Positions 7,616-14,771 of a stretch of 15,622 nucleotides of DNA are shown one piece after another; within the stretch, counting starts at the first letter, position 1, and every line of letters starts with the position of its first letter. Origin of the DNA: Bacillota bacterium (lineage in GTDB: Bacteria; Bacillota; Clostridia; Peptostreptococcales; Anaerovoracaceae); contig JAFWFF010000028.1 in assembly GCA_017515765.1 (NCBI GenBank), forward strand, positions 1 to 15,622, read 5' to 3'. The position numbers were made by a program, and so were the translations under genes. Under the pieces are notes generated by a model. That model ran no database searches. It was not told the origin of the DNA and saw nothing but the letters and a program-made list of their open reading frames with translations.

Positions 7616-9448
7616 CTAATCATTGTCCGTTATGGTATACGTTCCGCAGACCTTTTCGGTCAGCTCTTTTATCTGTCTTCCGTTCTTCTCGGCCTCCGCG
7701 ATCAGCTCGTCCAGCTGTTTCAGGAAGGCTTCGTCGTCTATTTCCATCGGTTTCCCGACGTAGATCTTGTCGTTCGCGGTCTTGTCCAGGCCCTCTTCGT
7801 CCATCAGGACCTCTTCATAGAGTTTCTCGCCCGGGCGCAGCCCGACTATCTCGATCTCTATGTCCTCATGCGGCCTGAAGCCCTTCATCCTGATGAGGTT
7901 CTCGGCAAGCTCGTAGATCTTGACCGGCTCGCCCATGTCCAGGACGAATATCTCTCCGCCCTTCGCGTAAAGGCTCGCCTGGAGCACCAGAGACACCGCT
8001 TCCGGTATGGTCATGAAGAACCTCCGGATATCCTTATGCGTCACGGTGACCGGGCCGCCCTCCTCTATCTGCTTGAGGAAGAGCGGGATCACGGAGCCGT
8101 TGCTTCCGAGGACGTTCCCGAACCTCACTCCCGCGTATCTGGTATGTTCGGACCTCCTGGCGTAGACCTGGACGATCATCTCGCAGATCCTTTTGGTCGC
8201 GCCCATGACATTGGTCGGCCTCACAGCCTTGTCAGTGGAGATCAGCACGAAGTTGTCGGCTTTGTATTTGTCCGCGAGCTTCGCCAGGTTCAGGGTGCCG
8301 AGGCAGTTGTTCTTTATCGCTTCGTTCGGGGATTTCTCCATCAGCGGGACGTGCTTGTGCGCCGCGGCGTGGTAGACTATGTTCGGCCTGTATTTGCTGA
8401 ATACCGCCTCCAGCCTGTCGTAGTCCCTGACCGACCCGATCAAAGTCGACACGTTCGCCTCCGGATAGTGCCTAAGGAGCTCCATCTCAATATCGTAGGC
8501 GTTGTTCTCATAGATGTCGAAGATTATGAGTTTCTTCGGCTCCTGCCTGACTATCTGCCTGCAGAGCTCCGACCCGATGGAGCCGCCGCCTCCGGTGACC
8601 ATGACCACCTTGTCTTTGATGAAGTCCGCTATCCCCTCGTCGTCGACCTCGATGGGATCCCTTCCGAGCAGGTCCACATAGCTTACGGGCCTCAGTTCTT
8701 TCACTATCGACGAGGAAAGGCTCCTGGTCACGGACGGGAGGATCCTTATCGGAAGCCCCGTACCCTGGCAGATCGAGATGATCTCTTTGATGTCATCCGC
8801 GGGCGCGGAAGGCATCGCTATGATGATGTCGGTTATGTCGTATTTCTTTACTGCTCTGGGGATGTCCTCGCGGCCGCCGACGATCGGGACTCCGAGGAGG
8901 TATTTGTTCTTCTTGTTCTCGTTGTCGTCAATGGCGCAGACTATCTTGACATGTGTGCCCGGGGCCGCCATCTCTTTTATCAGTATGGACGCCGCGGAGC
9001 CTGCCCCGACCACCATCACGTATTTGCTGATCTTCTCGCGGCTGTAGGTGCCCTGGATAGCCTTGAGTATCGTCTTGCCGAAGCGGGCAGCGGTGAACAG
9101 TATGGCCATCATCATGAAGTCGAGCGGGTAGTAGCTTCTGGGCATCGGCATCTCGCGGAGGATATGTATCCCCAGTATCAAAGCCTCTATGACCAGAGAC
9201 GCCTTCAGTACGTCAGCCAGTTCCTTCATGGAGGCGTAGGCCCATACCCTGTTGTAGAGCCTGAACGCGAACATCACCCCGATGGTTATGATGATGTAGA
9301 GCGGGATGCACGAGAGTGTCCTGGACAGGTACTCCTGCGGTATCGCGCTTATATCAAAGCGCAGGACAAGCGCGAGCAGCGCGCTGGCGGAACATATGCA
9401 CGCGTCTATCAAAGCGAGTATGACTTTTCTAACGTCTCTGGTGTTCAT
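7616..9448 (-). CDS. membrane-bound nucleotide-sugar 4,6-dehydratase, FlaA1/CapD/PglF family
   Basis: A 610-residue protein, full length for the long membrane-bound form. About four hydrophobic segments occupy residues 9-126, followed by a Rossmann-like domain (VVGAGSAA at 145-152) and a C-terminal SDR domain beginning TGGGGSIGSE at 285-294. The active-site stretch STDKAVRPTNVMGATK has Thr405, Asp406, Lys407, Met415 and Lys419 with exactly the spacing of Campylobacter PglF, where Met replaces the usual SDR Tyr. This predicts conversion of UDP-GlcNAc to the 4-keto-6-deoxy sugar. It is the first gene of the operon and feeds the next gene, an aminotransferase. The ATG at 9448 follows a modest AAGAGAG site. 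Retaining versus C5-inverting stereochemistry is not decided by these motifs. Confidence 0.93.
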   Translation of the reverse strand: MNTRDVRKVILALIDACICSASALLALVLRFDISAIPQEYLSRTLSCIPLYIIITIGVMFAFRLYNRVWAYASMKELADVLKASLVIEALILGIHILREMPMPRSYYPLDFMMMAILFTAARFGKTILKAIQGTYSREKISKYVMVVGAGSAASILIKEMAAPGTHVKIVCAIDDNENKKNKYLLGVPIVGGREDIPRAVKKYDITDIIIAMPSAPADDIKEIISICQGTGLPIRILPSVTRSLSSSIVKELRPVSYVDLLGRDPIEVDDEGIADFIKDKVVMVTGGGGSIGSELCRQIVRQEPKKLIIFDIYENNAYDIEMELLRHYPEANVSTLIGSVRDYDRLEAVFSKYRPNIVYHAAAHKHVPLMEKSPNEAIKNNCLGTLNLAKLADKYKADNFVLISTDKAVRPTNVMGATKRICEMIVQVYARRSEHTRYAGVRFGNVLGSNGSVIPLFLKQIEEGGPVTVTHKDIRRFFMTIPEAVSLVLQASLYAKGGEIFVLDMGEPVKIYELAENLIRMKGFRPHEDIEIEIVGLRPGEKLYEEVLMDEEGLDKTANDKIYVGKPMEIDDEAFLKQLDELIAEAEKNGRQIKELTEKVCGTYTITDND

Positions 9449-9506
9449 TGTCTCTCTTTTCCGTGATCGGGATGCCTTGGCCGGCCTCCGCAGGGCACAG
9501 TCTGAT

Positions 9507-9522
9507 ATCGTTGAAAAATGCA
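9507..9522 (+). repeat. inverted repeat, left arm (ATCGTTGAAAAATGCA)
   Basis: This arm matches the reverse complement of positions 9650-9665 at 15 of 16 bases, including 12 consecutive bases (TTGAAAAATGCA). It lies in the predicted leader of the polysaccharide operon, about 50-65 bases after the predicted transcription start. The arms are 127 bases apart. They could be two copies of a regulator site in opposite orientation or recombination sites of an invertible segment. Confidence 0.8.
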
Positions 9523-9528
9523 GGTTTC

Positions 9529-9543
9529 CGGCGTTTTACGCCG
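9529..9543 (-). promoter_or_regulatory. leader hairpin of the polysaccharide operon
   Basis: CGGCGT and ACGCCG form a perfect 6-bp stem around a three-base loop. In the leftward transcript it falls about 27-41 bases after the predicted start, some 80 bases before the first gene. There is no following U-run, so it is not a terminator; it may stabilise the 5' end or bind a regulator. Confidence 0.5.
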
Positions 9544-9576
9544 CAGGGTTCGTTGCATTTGCACATACTTACTTAT

Positions 9577-9605
9577 ATTATATGTCATAACACTATATAT
9601 TGCAA
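9577..9605 (-). promoter_or_regulatory. sigma-A-type promoter of the polysaccharide operon
   Basis: On the minus strand TTGCAA (9605-9600) and a perfect TATAAT (9582-9577) are separated by 17 bases. Transcription would begin near 9570, leaving a leader of about 120 bases before the dehydratase ATG at 9448. No comparable promoter was found inside the operon. The promoter lies between the two arms of the inverted repeat. Confidence 0.72.
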
Positions 9606-9649
9606 GAGCGACATGAGTGCTCGGAAGGTGTCGGATATGTGTAGATTGT

Positions 9650-9665
9650 TGCATTTTTCAATGAT
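9650..9665 (-). repeat. inverted repeat, right arm
   Basis: Reads TGCATTTTTCAATGAT on the plus strand, the inverse of the left arm with one mismatch. It ends ten bases before the predicted -35 box of the rightward promoter, a position where an activator could also bind. The leftward promoter lies wholly between the two arms. Confidence 0.8.
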
Positions 9666-9674
9666 TGTGACGTT

Positions 9675-9704
9675 TTGATATTGCCTTTACGGTTCCTTTA
9701 TGAT
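9675..9704 (+). promoter_or_regulatory. sigma-A-type promoter of the CWB2 hydrolase gene
   Basis: TTGATA (9675-9680) and TATGAT (9699-9704) are separated by 18 bases, a good match to the housekeeping consensus. The start point would be near 9711, giving a leader of about 67 bases. It lies outside the inverted-repeat segment, so it would stay in place if that segment flipped. Confidence 0.65.
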
Positions 9705-9740
9705 AAAGTTACTATGTATACATATAGTTATGTGTCGGCA

Positions 9741-9759
9741 GGGAGCCTTACTCGCTCCC
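9741..9759 (+). promoter_or_regulatory. hairpin next to the hydrolase ribosome binding site
   Basis: GGGAGC (9741-9746) and GCTCCC (9754-9759) form a 6-bp stem with a seven-base loop. It abuts GGGAG at 9760-9764, the only candidate ribosome binding site, which is 13 bases from the ATG at 9778. The hairpin could shorten the effective distance or modulate initiation; a TTG at 9775 would have a more usual 10-base spacing. Confidence 0.4.
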
Positions 9760-9777
9760 GGGAGTTGGATACCGTTG

Positions 9778-12516
9778 ATGAAGAACAAGCGTACCGAAAA
9801 CAGAATACCGCGGCTGCTGGCTGCCTGCGTCCTCTGCATTCTGATGCTGCTTTCCGCGTGCGTCACCGCGCCGCTCTCCGATACATCGTCTGTCTGGGCT
9901 GAGACCACCGGTTTCGTGGATACGGGGAACGGGGTGAACCTTAACGTGCGCTCGGGCCCGAGCACTTCCTACAGCAAACTGTTCGAGCTCTCCAACGGAA
10001 CTTCCGTCACGGTCCTTGCGACAGAAAACGACGCAGACGGAGGGTCAATACCCTGGTATAAGATCGAGTGCAGCAAAGGCACCGGCTACGTCCGCTCCGA
10101 CTATATTACTCTCGATACCGGAAGCGGCGAGGAAGATCCGGAATTCGAGGCCTACCTCGAAGAGCAGGGCTTCCCGGAGAGCTACAGGGTGCCGCTCAGA
10201 AGGCTCCACGCCGCCTATCCCGAGTGGAAATTCGTCGCGAAGCACACAGGCCTCAACTGGACCAGCGCCCTCGCCAGGGAGACCCGCCCGGGCGTGAGCC
10301 TCGTCGAGGACACTGCCGCAGACCCCTGGATACAGTTCGACGCCTACGGCAACATGACATATTACGACAGCGGCTATGTCCAGGCTTCCAAGGCCGCGGT
10401 AGCGTTCTACATGGATCCCAGGAACGGCCTGAGTTCCAAGGCTGTCTTCCAGTTCCTCTCGGACAAATTTGACGCGGACACCCAGACCATCGACGGGCTC
10501 AGGGGAGTGATCTCCACCTCCTTCCTGAGCAAACCCTTCCCTGACGGAGGCTACGACAGCTACGCGGATCTTTTGATGTACGCCGGCATAACATATAACG
10601 TGAACCCTCTGACCCTCGCTTCCAAGATCATCCTCGAACAGGGATGGAGCGGGAGCAGCGATTCCATCTCGGGCACGGTCCCGGGATATGTGGGGCTCTA
10701 CAACCACTTCAATATCGGAGCCTATGCCGCGAACGGCTATTCCGCGATAGAGAACGGCCTGATCTACGCCAGGAAGAAGGGCTGGACCAGCAGGACCAGG
10801 TCTATCCTGGGAGGTTCCTCCTGGTTCGCCGCGGAGTTCGTGAACGTCGGCCAGTATTCCCTCTACTATCAGCGCTGGAACGTCCTGAACGGGCTGTCGA
10901 ACGTCGGCACCGGCCAGTACATGACCGCGGTCCACGGCTCCTACAGCACCGCCCTTACCAAAGCCAACGGCTATACCGATTCCACCGGCCAGCTGAAAAA
11001 CGAGCCCCTGACCTTCGAGATCCCGGTCTATCTGGAGATGCCCGCCAACCCCTGTCCTGTACCGGGCACGGCTGAGTTCGACTTCACCCTCGACTGCACG
11101 TCCAAGACCATACCCGCAGGCAGCACATACGGTTTCCTCGCGAAGCTCACCGACAAGAGCCTCGGAGCCGTCACCGTAACGTCTTCCGACTCCGACGTCG
11201 CGACCGCGTATCTTAAGAACAGAGACGACAGCAGAGGCTTCTACTTCGAGGTCACAGGCCACAAGCAGGGATCCGCTGTGATCACAGTCACCTACGGGGG
11301 GATCAGCAGGTCGCTCAGCGTCACCGTATTCGATTACGTGCTTGACTGCACGACCAAGAGCGTTCCCGCGGGCACGCTCTTCGGCTTCCTGTCCAAGCTC
11401 ACCGATAAATCATACGGCACCCCGACGGTCTATTCCTCCGATCCGGACGTCGCTACGGTCTATCTCGATGACGCGGGAGACAGCCGCGGCTTCTACTTTG
11501 AGGGAGAAGCCCTGTCCGCAGGCACAGCTGTGATCACCGTCACCTACGCGGGCATCGCCAAGGCTTTGACCGTAAACGTCACCGAGCCCTCCAAGCCCGA
11601 CCCCGAGACCCACAGGATCGCAGGCGCCAACCGTTACGAAACCGCGATCAGCGCTGCTGAAACGCTCAAGTCCCTGAAGGGCGCAGAGCTCTTCGACTCG
11701 ATCATAGTGGCGGACGGAAGGAACTATCCGGACGCCCTCGCGGGAAGCTTCCTGGCGGCTAAGATATCGTCTTCCGGCGCATCCCCCGTCCTTCTTGTCA
11801 ATCCGGCAACGGAGGCCTATATGGTCGAATACATACAGGCCAATCTGGCTGATGGAGGCACGGTCTACGTTCTCGGAGGCGCAGGCGCCGTCTCGGAGAA
11901 TTTCACAGCCTTGCTTGAAGAAGCCGGAATGAACTGCTCCAGGCTCGCAGGCCCGAACAGGTATGAGACCAACCTCGCGATACTCGAAGCCGTCGGTTCC
12001 GCTTCTTCCGGAAGCTTCGTGATCTGCTCCGGCGCGAGCTTCGCGGACAGCCTGTCAGCCTCTTCGCTCGGGCTTCCGCTCATGCTTGCCGGTAGATCCC
12101 TCACCGACGCGCAGCTCGCGTTCCTTTCCTCCCACGCAGGAGGGACCTGCTATATCGTAGGCGGCACCGGAGCCGTTTCCGAATACGTCGAGAGCCAGAT
12201 CAGAGCCCTCGGGCTTGCGACCGAAAGAGTCGCGGGCAAAGACCGCATGCGCACTTCCCTCGCCGTCGCCGAACGCTTCTTCGGAAGCGCCGAAAAGGCA
12301 GTCCTCGCCTACGCGTTCAACTACCCGGACGGCCTCACCGGAAGCGCCGTCGCCTTCCAGCTCGGCGCACCTATACTCCTCACGGACAGCAGCAGCACCT
12401 ATACCGCAAGGCGCTTTGTCCGCTACAGGACAGCGGTGGTCACCGACGTATACGTTATGGGCGGCTCGGCCCTGATATCTGACGCCGCACTGGAAGCGAT
12501 CTGCGGCACCAGGTGA
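9778..12516 (+). CDS. exported cell-wall hydrolase: SH3b, glucosaminidase (LytD/GH73-like), two Ig-like repeats, three CWB2 repeats
   Basis: A 912-residue secreted protein. Residues 1-41 are a signal peptide with a basic start and hydrophobic core; SVWA at 38-41 fits signal peptidase I, while LSAC at 25-28 also fits a lipobox. An SH3b domain (about 44-112, with NLNVRSGPS) is followed by a LytD-like endo-beta-N-acetylglucosaminidase (about 122-420) with probable catalytic Glu287 in ILEQGW, then YNHFNIGAY and GQYSLYYQRWNV, all typical. It would cut the glycan chains of peptidoglycan. Two 84-residue Ig-like repeats (434-517, 518-601) act as a spacer. Three CWB2 repeats begin RIAGANRYET (613), RLAGPNRYET (722) and RVAGKDRMRT (817), each with a VxGGxxxxS motif, and would anchor the protein to wall polymer. 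The frame is open from 9700, but that lies in the promoter; ATG 9778 precedes the signal peptide. Confidence 0.93.
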   Translation: MKNKRTENRIPRLLAACVLCILMLLSACVTAPLSDTSSVWAETTGFVDTGNGVNLNVRSGPSTSYSKLFELSNGTSVTVLATENDADGGSIPWYKIECSKGTGYVRSDYITLDTGSGEEDPEFEAYLEEQGFPESYRVPLRRLHAAYPEWKFVAKHTGLNWTSALARETRPGVSLVEDTAADPWIQFDAYGNMTYYDSGYVQASKAAVAFYMDPRNGLSSKAVFQFLSDKFDADTQTIDGLRGVISTSFLSKPFPDGGYDSYADLLMYAGITYNVNPLTLASKIILEQGWSGSSDSISGTVPGYVGLYNHFNIGAYAANGYSAIENGLIYARKKGWTSRTRSILGGSSWFAAEFVNVGQYSLYYQRWNVLNGLSNVGTGQYMTAVHGSYSTALTKANGYTDSTGQLKNEPLTFEIPVYLEMPANPCPVPGTAEFDFTLDCTSKTIPAGSTYGFLAKLTDKSLGAVTVTSSDSDVATAYLKNRDDSRGFYFEVTGHKQGSAVITVTYGGISRSLSVTVFDYVLDCTTKSVPAGTLFGFLSKLTDKSYGTPTVYSSDPDVATVYLDDAGDSRGFYFEGEALSAGTAVITVTYAGIAKALTVNVTEPSKPDPETHRIAGANRYETAISAAETLKSLKGAELFDSIIVADGRNYPDALAGSFLAAKISSSGASPVLLVNPATEAYMVEYIQANLADGGTVYVLGGAGAVSENFTALLEEAGMNCSRLAGPNRYETNLAILEAVGSASSGSFVICSGASFADSLSASSLGLPLMLAGRSLTDAQLAFLSSHAGGTCYIVGGTGAVSEYVESQIRALGLATERVAGKDRMRTSLAVAERFFGSAEKAVLAYAFNYPDGLTGSAVAFQLGAPILLTDSSSTYTARRFVRYRTAVVTDVYVMGGSALISDAALEAICGTR
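11077..11580 (+). repeat. two tandem 84-residue Ig-like repeats in the hydrolase
   Basis: Units at 11077-11328 and 11329-11580 translate to 84 residues each with no gap between them. By hand about 52 of 84 positions are identical. Shared blocks include LDCT, KLTDKS, DVAT, DSRGFYFE and AVITVTY. Each carries one Cys in LDCT. They look like a bacterial Ig-like spacer related to BIg2-type domains, though the exact family is not recognised. Confidence 0.85.
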
Positions 12517-12550
12517 TCCTGCCCTGCCCGTAAACGACCAAAAAACAAAC

Positions 12551-12577
12551 AAAGCCCCCGCTGCGCGGGGGCTTTTT
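12551..12577. terminator. bidirectional intrinsic terminator
   Basis: GCCCCCGC (12554-12561), loop TGC, GCGGGGGC (12565-12572), then five T on the plus strand; flanking AAA and TTT lengthen the stem. It ends the hydrolase transcript 35 bases after the stop. On the minus strand the hairpin is followed by a T-rich tract (TTTGTTTGTTTTT), so it also ends the dnaK-dnaJ-prmA transcript coming the other way. Confidence 0.93.
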
Positions 12578-12608
12578 GATGCCTTTTGATATCTTTCCGT
12601 TACGTGAT

Positions 12609-13568
12609 TCAGTTCGCGGATCCCGGCCTTCCGGCAGCTATGCTGCACCATTCGCCGTCCGTCATTACTTCTTCGATCACGAAGCCGGCTTTTGTGACCG
12701 CTTCCGCGACCAGGGGTTCCTTGTCGGTCAGAATGCCCGAGGAGATGAACATCCCGCCCGGGACCGTGTGCCTGAAGGCGTCGGCCGAGAACCTTACGAC
12801 CAGGTCCGCCAGAAGGTTCGCGACCACTATGTCCGCGCTCCTGTCCAGCCCCGCGGCGAGGTCTCCGTATACCGCGCGCGCAGTCCCGGACACGCCGTTC
12901 TCCCCGATGTTCTCATTGGCCACATCCACGGCGTCCCTGTCGATATCGACTCCGAGGACTTCCGCAGCCCCGAGTTTCGCCGCGGCGATCGACAGTATCC
13001 CCGAGCCCGTACCTATGTCCAGCACGCTGTCTCCGGGCTTTAGATACTTCTCCAGCATCCTTATCGCAAGAGACGTGGTCTCGTGAGTCCCTGTACCGAA
13101 AGCCATGCCCGGGTCCATCTTTATCAGGATCTCTCCGGGCTCCGGAACGTATTCCTTCTCCTCCCAGGTCGGGCTCACGACCACGCGGCTCCCGACCTTT
13201 GCCGTAGTGTAATACTTCTTCCAGTTGAACTTCCACTCGGAGTCGTCGCGCTCCGCAGTCTCGATGCGGAAACCATCCGCGCCGAGGGCTTCCGCAAGGC
13301 TCTTTCCAAGGCGCTCGCAGCATTCCTCTCCGCCTTCTGCCTCAACAAAGACCGTGATAGTGACGTCCGGCCTTTCGCTTCCGTCCAGATACCCTTCCGG
13401 CACCTGGGAAAGGTCATACCATTCGGTCTCCCCCAGATCCGCTAGCATCTCCGCGATCTCAGCAGGATCGTCGATCTGCATATCGTATATGCCGTTATTC
13501 ATCAAAACCGCAGTCGCCGTTTCGACGAGGGCGGCTGCGGTCTTTATCCTGATCTCAGTGTATTTCAT
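12609..13568 (-). CDS. prmA: ribosomal protein L11 methyltransferase
   Basis: A 319-residue SAM-dependent methyltransferase, normal length for PrmA, which trimethylates ribosomal protein L11 in the cytoplasm. The hallmark MDPGMAFGTGTHETT (151-165) is specific to the family. VLDIGTGSGIL at 182-192 is the SAM-binding motif I, GVDID at 206-210 the acidic ribose-binding loop, and ANLLADL at 250-256 the catalytic-loop motif. The first 110 residues form the substrate-recognition domain. The ATG overlaps the DnaJ stop by one base (TGATG), so translation is coupled. It is the last gene of the operon, with the terminator about 30 bases downstream; the rsmE gene often found next in Clostridia is absent. 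Confidence 0.96.
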   Translation of the reverse strand: MKYTEIRIKTAAALVETATAVLMNNGIYDMQIDDPAEIAEMLADLGETEWYDLSQVPEGYLDGSERPDVTITVFVEAEGGEECCERLGKSLAEALGADGFRIETAERDDSEWKFNWKKYYTTAKVGSRVVVSPTWEEKEYVPEPGEILIKMDPGMAFGTGTHETTSLAIRMLEKYLKPGDSVLDIGTGSGILSIAAAKLGAAEVLGVDIDRDAVDVANENIGENGVSGTARAVYGDLAAGLDRSADIVVANLLADLVVRFSADAFRHTVPGGMFISSGILTDKEPLVAEAVTKAGFVIEEVMTDGEWCSIAAGRPGSAN

Positions 13569-14749
13569 CAGTCTATACCGAAAATGTCCTTAAGCTTTGC
13601 CGCGAACCCGGATTTCTTCTTGTAGCATTCGCCGTCAAGCGACTTTCCGAGTTCTGAAATGAGTTCCTTCTGTTTGGCGTTCAGCTTGGTCGGGACCTCG
13701 AGCTGCACTTCCACGTACATGTCTCCGTTCTTGCCGGTGCGTAGGTTCCTTATGCCTTTGCCCTTAAGCCTGAACACGGTGTTCGGCTGAGTGCCGGCGG
13801 GTATCTTGTATGACACCTTTCCCTCGAGGGTCGGCACTATTATCTCGTCGCCCAGAGCCGCCTGTTCAAAGGAGATCGGAAGATCCAGGTAGAGGTCGGC
13901 TCCGTTCCTGGTGAATATCTTATGCGGCTTGACGTCGATGACTATGTAGAGATCTCCGTTCGGTCCGCCGTTCGTTCCGGGTTCGCCCTGGCCCCTGATC
14001 GGGATCACGGAGCCGGTATCCACTCCGGCCGGGATGTCGACGTTGATCTTGATGGTCTTGCGGATGCTTCCCTGCCCCTTGCAGTCCGGGCACGGAGTAT
14101 CGATGATATATCCGGTCCCCTTGCAGTCCGGGCACTCCCTGGTGTTCTGGAACTGGCCGAAAGCGGTGCGCTGGACGGTCGTCACGATCCCTGTGCCGTG
14201 GTACTTCTGGCACTGTTTCTTCTGAGTGCCTGGAGCCGCTCCGTCGCCGTTGCACTTCTTGCATTTTACGAGCTTATTGACCGGGATCTCTTTGCTCACG
14301 CCAAAAGCCGCTTCCTCGAACTCGATCGTGATGTTCCGCTGCAGGTCTCTGCCCTTCTGCGGACCGGTCTTTCTGGAAGCGCCCGAAGTAAAGCCGCCGA
14401 AGCCGCCGCCGAACAGGTCGCTGAAGATATCCTCGAAGCCGCCTGTGAAGCCGCCGCCCGTGCCGAAACCTCCGAAGCCGCCGAACCCGCTTCCGCCCGC
14501 GCCGCCGAAGCCTGCGCTCGGATCCACTCCCGCGAATCCGAAACGGTCGTATTTATCCTTCTTGTCGGGATCGGAAAGAATGCTGTAGGCCTCGTTCACT
14601 TCCTTGAACTTCTCCTCAGCGTCCTTGTCTCCCGGGTTCTTGTCCGGATGGTATTTCAGGGCCATCTTTCGGAAGGCCTTTTTTACTTCTTCCTGGCTCG
14701 CGCCTTTCTGCAGGCCCAGGACCTCGTAATAATCTCTTTTCTCTGCCAT
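13568..14749 (-). CDS. dnaJ: chaperone protein DnaJ (Hsp40) with one zinc ligand replaced
   Basis: A 393-residue class I J-protein that delivers unfolded clients to DnaK and stimulates its ATPase. The J domain has HPD at 34-36; a Gly/Phe-rich linker runs from about 72 to 120 with GFGGFGGFG repeats and a DIFSDLFGG motif. The cysteine-rich domain has CKKCNGDG (163), CQKYHGTG (180), CPDCKGTG (206) and CPDCKGQG (220), followed by the two beta-sandwich client-binding domains. In the second motif Tyr183 (codon TAC, 14201-14203) stands where Cys is expected, removing one ligand of zinc site II. Everything else is intact. The ribosome binding site before ATG 14749 is weak. It lies 91 bases after dnaK and overlaps prmA by one base. 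Confidence 0.97.
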   Translation of the reverse strand: MAEKRDYYEVLGLQKGASQEEVKKAFRKMALKYHPDKNPGDKDAEEKFKEVNEAYSILSDPDKKDKYDRFGFAGVDPSAGFGGAGGSGFGGFGGFGTGGGFTGGFEDIFSDLFGGGFGGFTSGASRKTGPQKGRDLQRNITIEFEEAAFGVSKEIPVNKLVKCKKCNGDGAAPGTQKKQCQKYHGTGIVTTVQRTAFGQFQNTRECPDCKGTGYIIDTPCPDCKGQGSIRKTIKINVDIPAGVDTGSVIPIRGQGEPGTNGGPNGDLYIVIDVKPHKIFTRNGADLYLDLPISFEQAALGDEIIVPTLEGKVSYKIPAGTQPNTVFRLKGKGIRNLRTGKNGDMYVEVQLEVPTKLNAKQKELISELGKSLDGECYKKKSGFAAKLKDIFGID

Positions 14750-14771
14750 TTCATCTATACGCCCGAAGACA

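Larger units (their letters stand above)
9449..9777. other. AT-rich divergent intergenic control region
   Basis: This 329-base gap separates the leftward polysaccharide operon from the rightward hydrolase gene. It is visibly richer in A and T than the genes around it. It contains a leftward promoter, a rightward promoter, a 16-bp inverted repeat bracketing the leftward promoter, and a hairpin in each predicted leader. No open reading frame with a ribosome binding site was seen in it. Confidence 0.9.

Noticed and set aside
7334..9466. Very long plus-strand open frame (710 codons) antisense to the dehydratase
   Set aside because: It is the mirror of a GC-rich gene with strong codon bias; its translation is Arg/Asp/Val-rich with no recognisable domain, and the opposite frame has a perfect PglF active site.
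9700..9777. 26-codon upstream extension of the hydrolase frame
   Set aside because: It starts inside the predicted -10 box and would bury the signal peptide; ATG 9778 is the better start.
10045..11262. 405-codon minus-strand open frame inside the hydrolase gene
   Set aside because: Shadow of the plus-strand gene, with low-complexity Gly/Val/Arg-rich translation and no motif.
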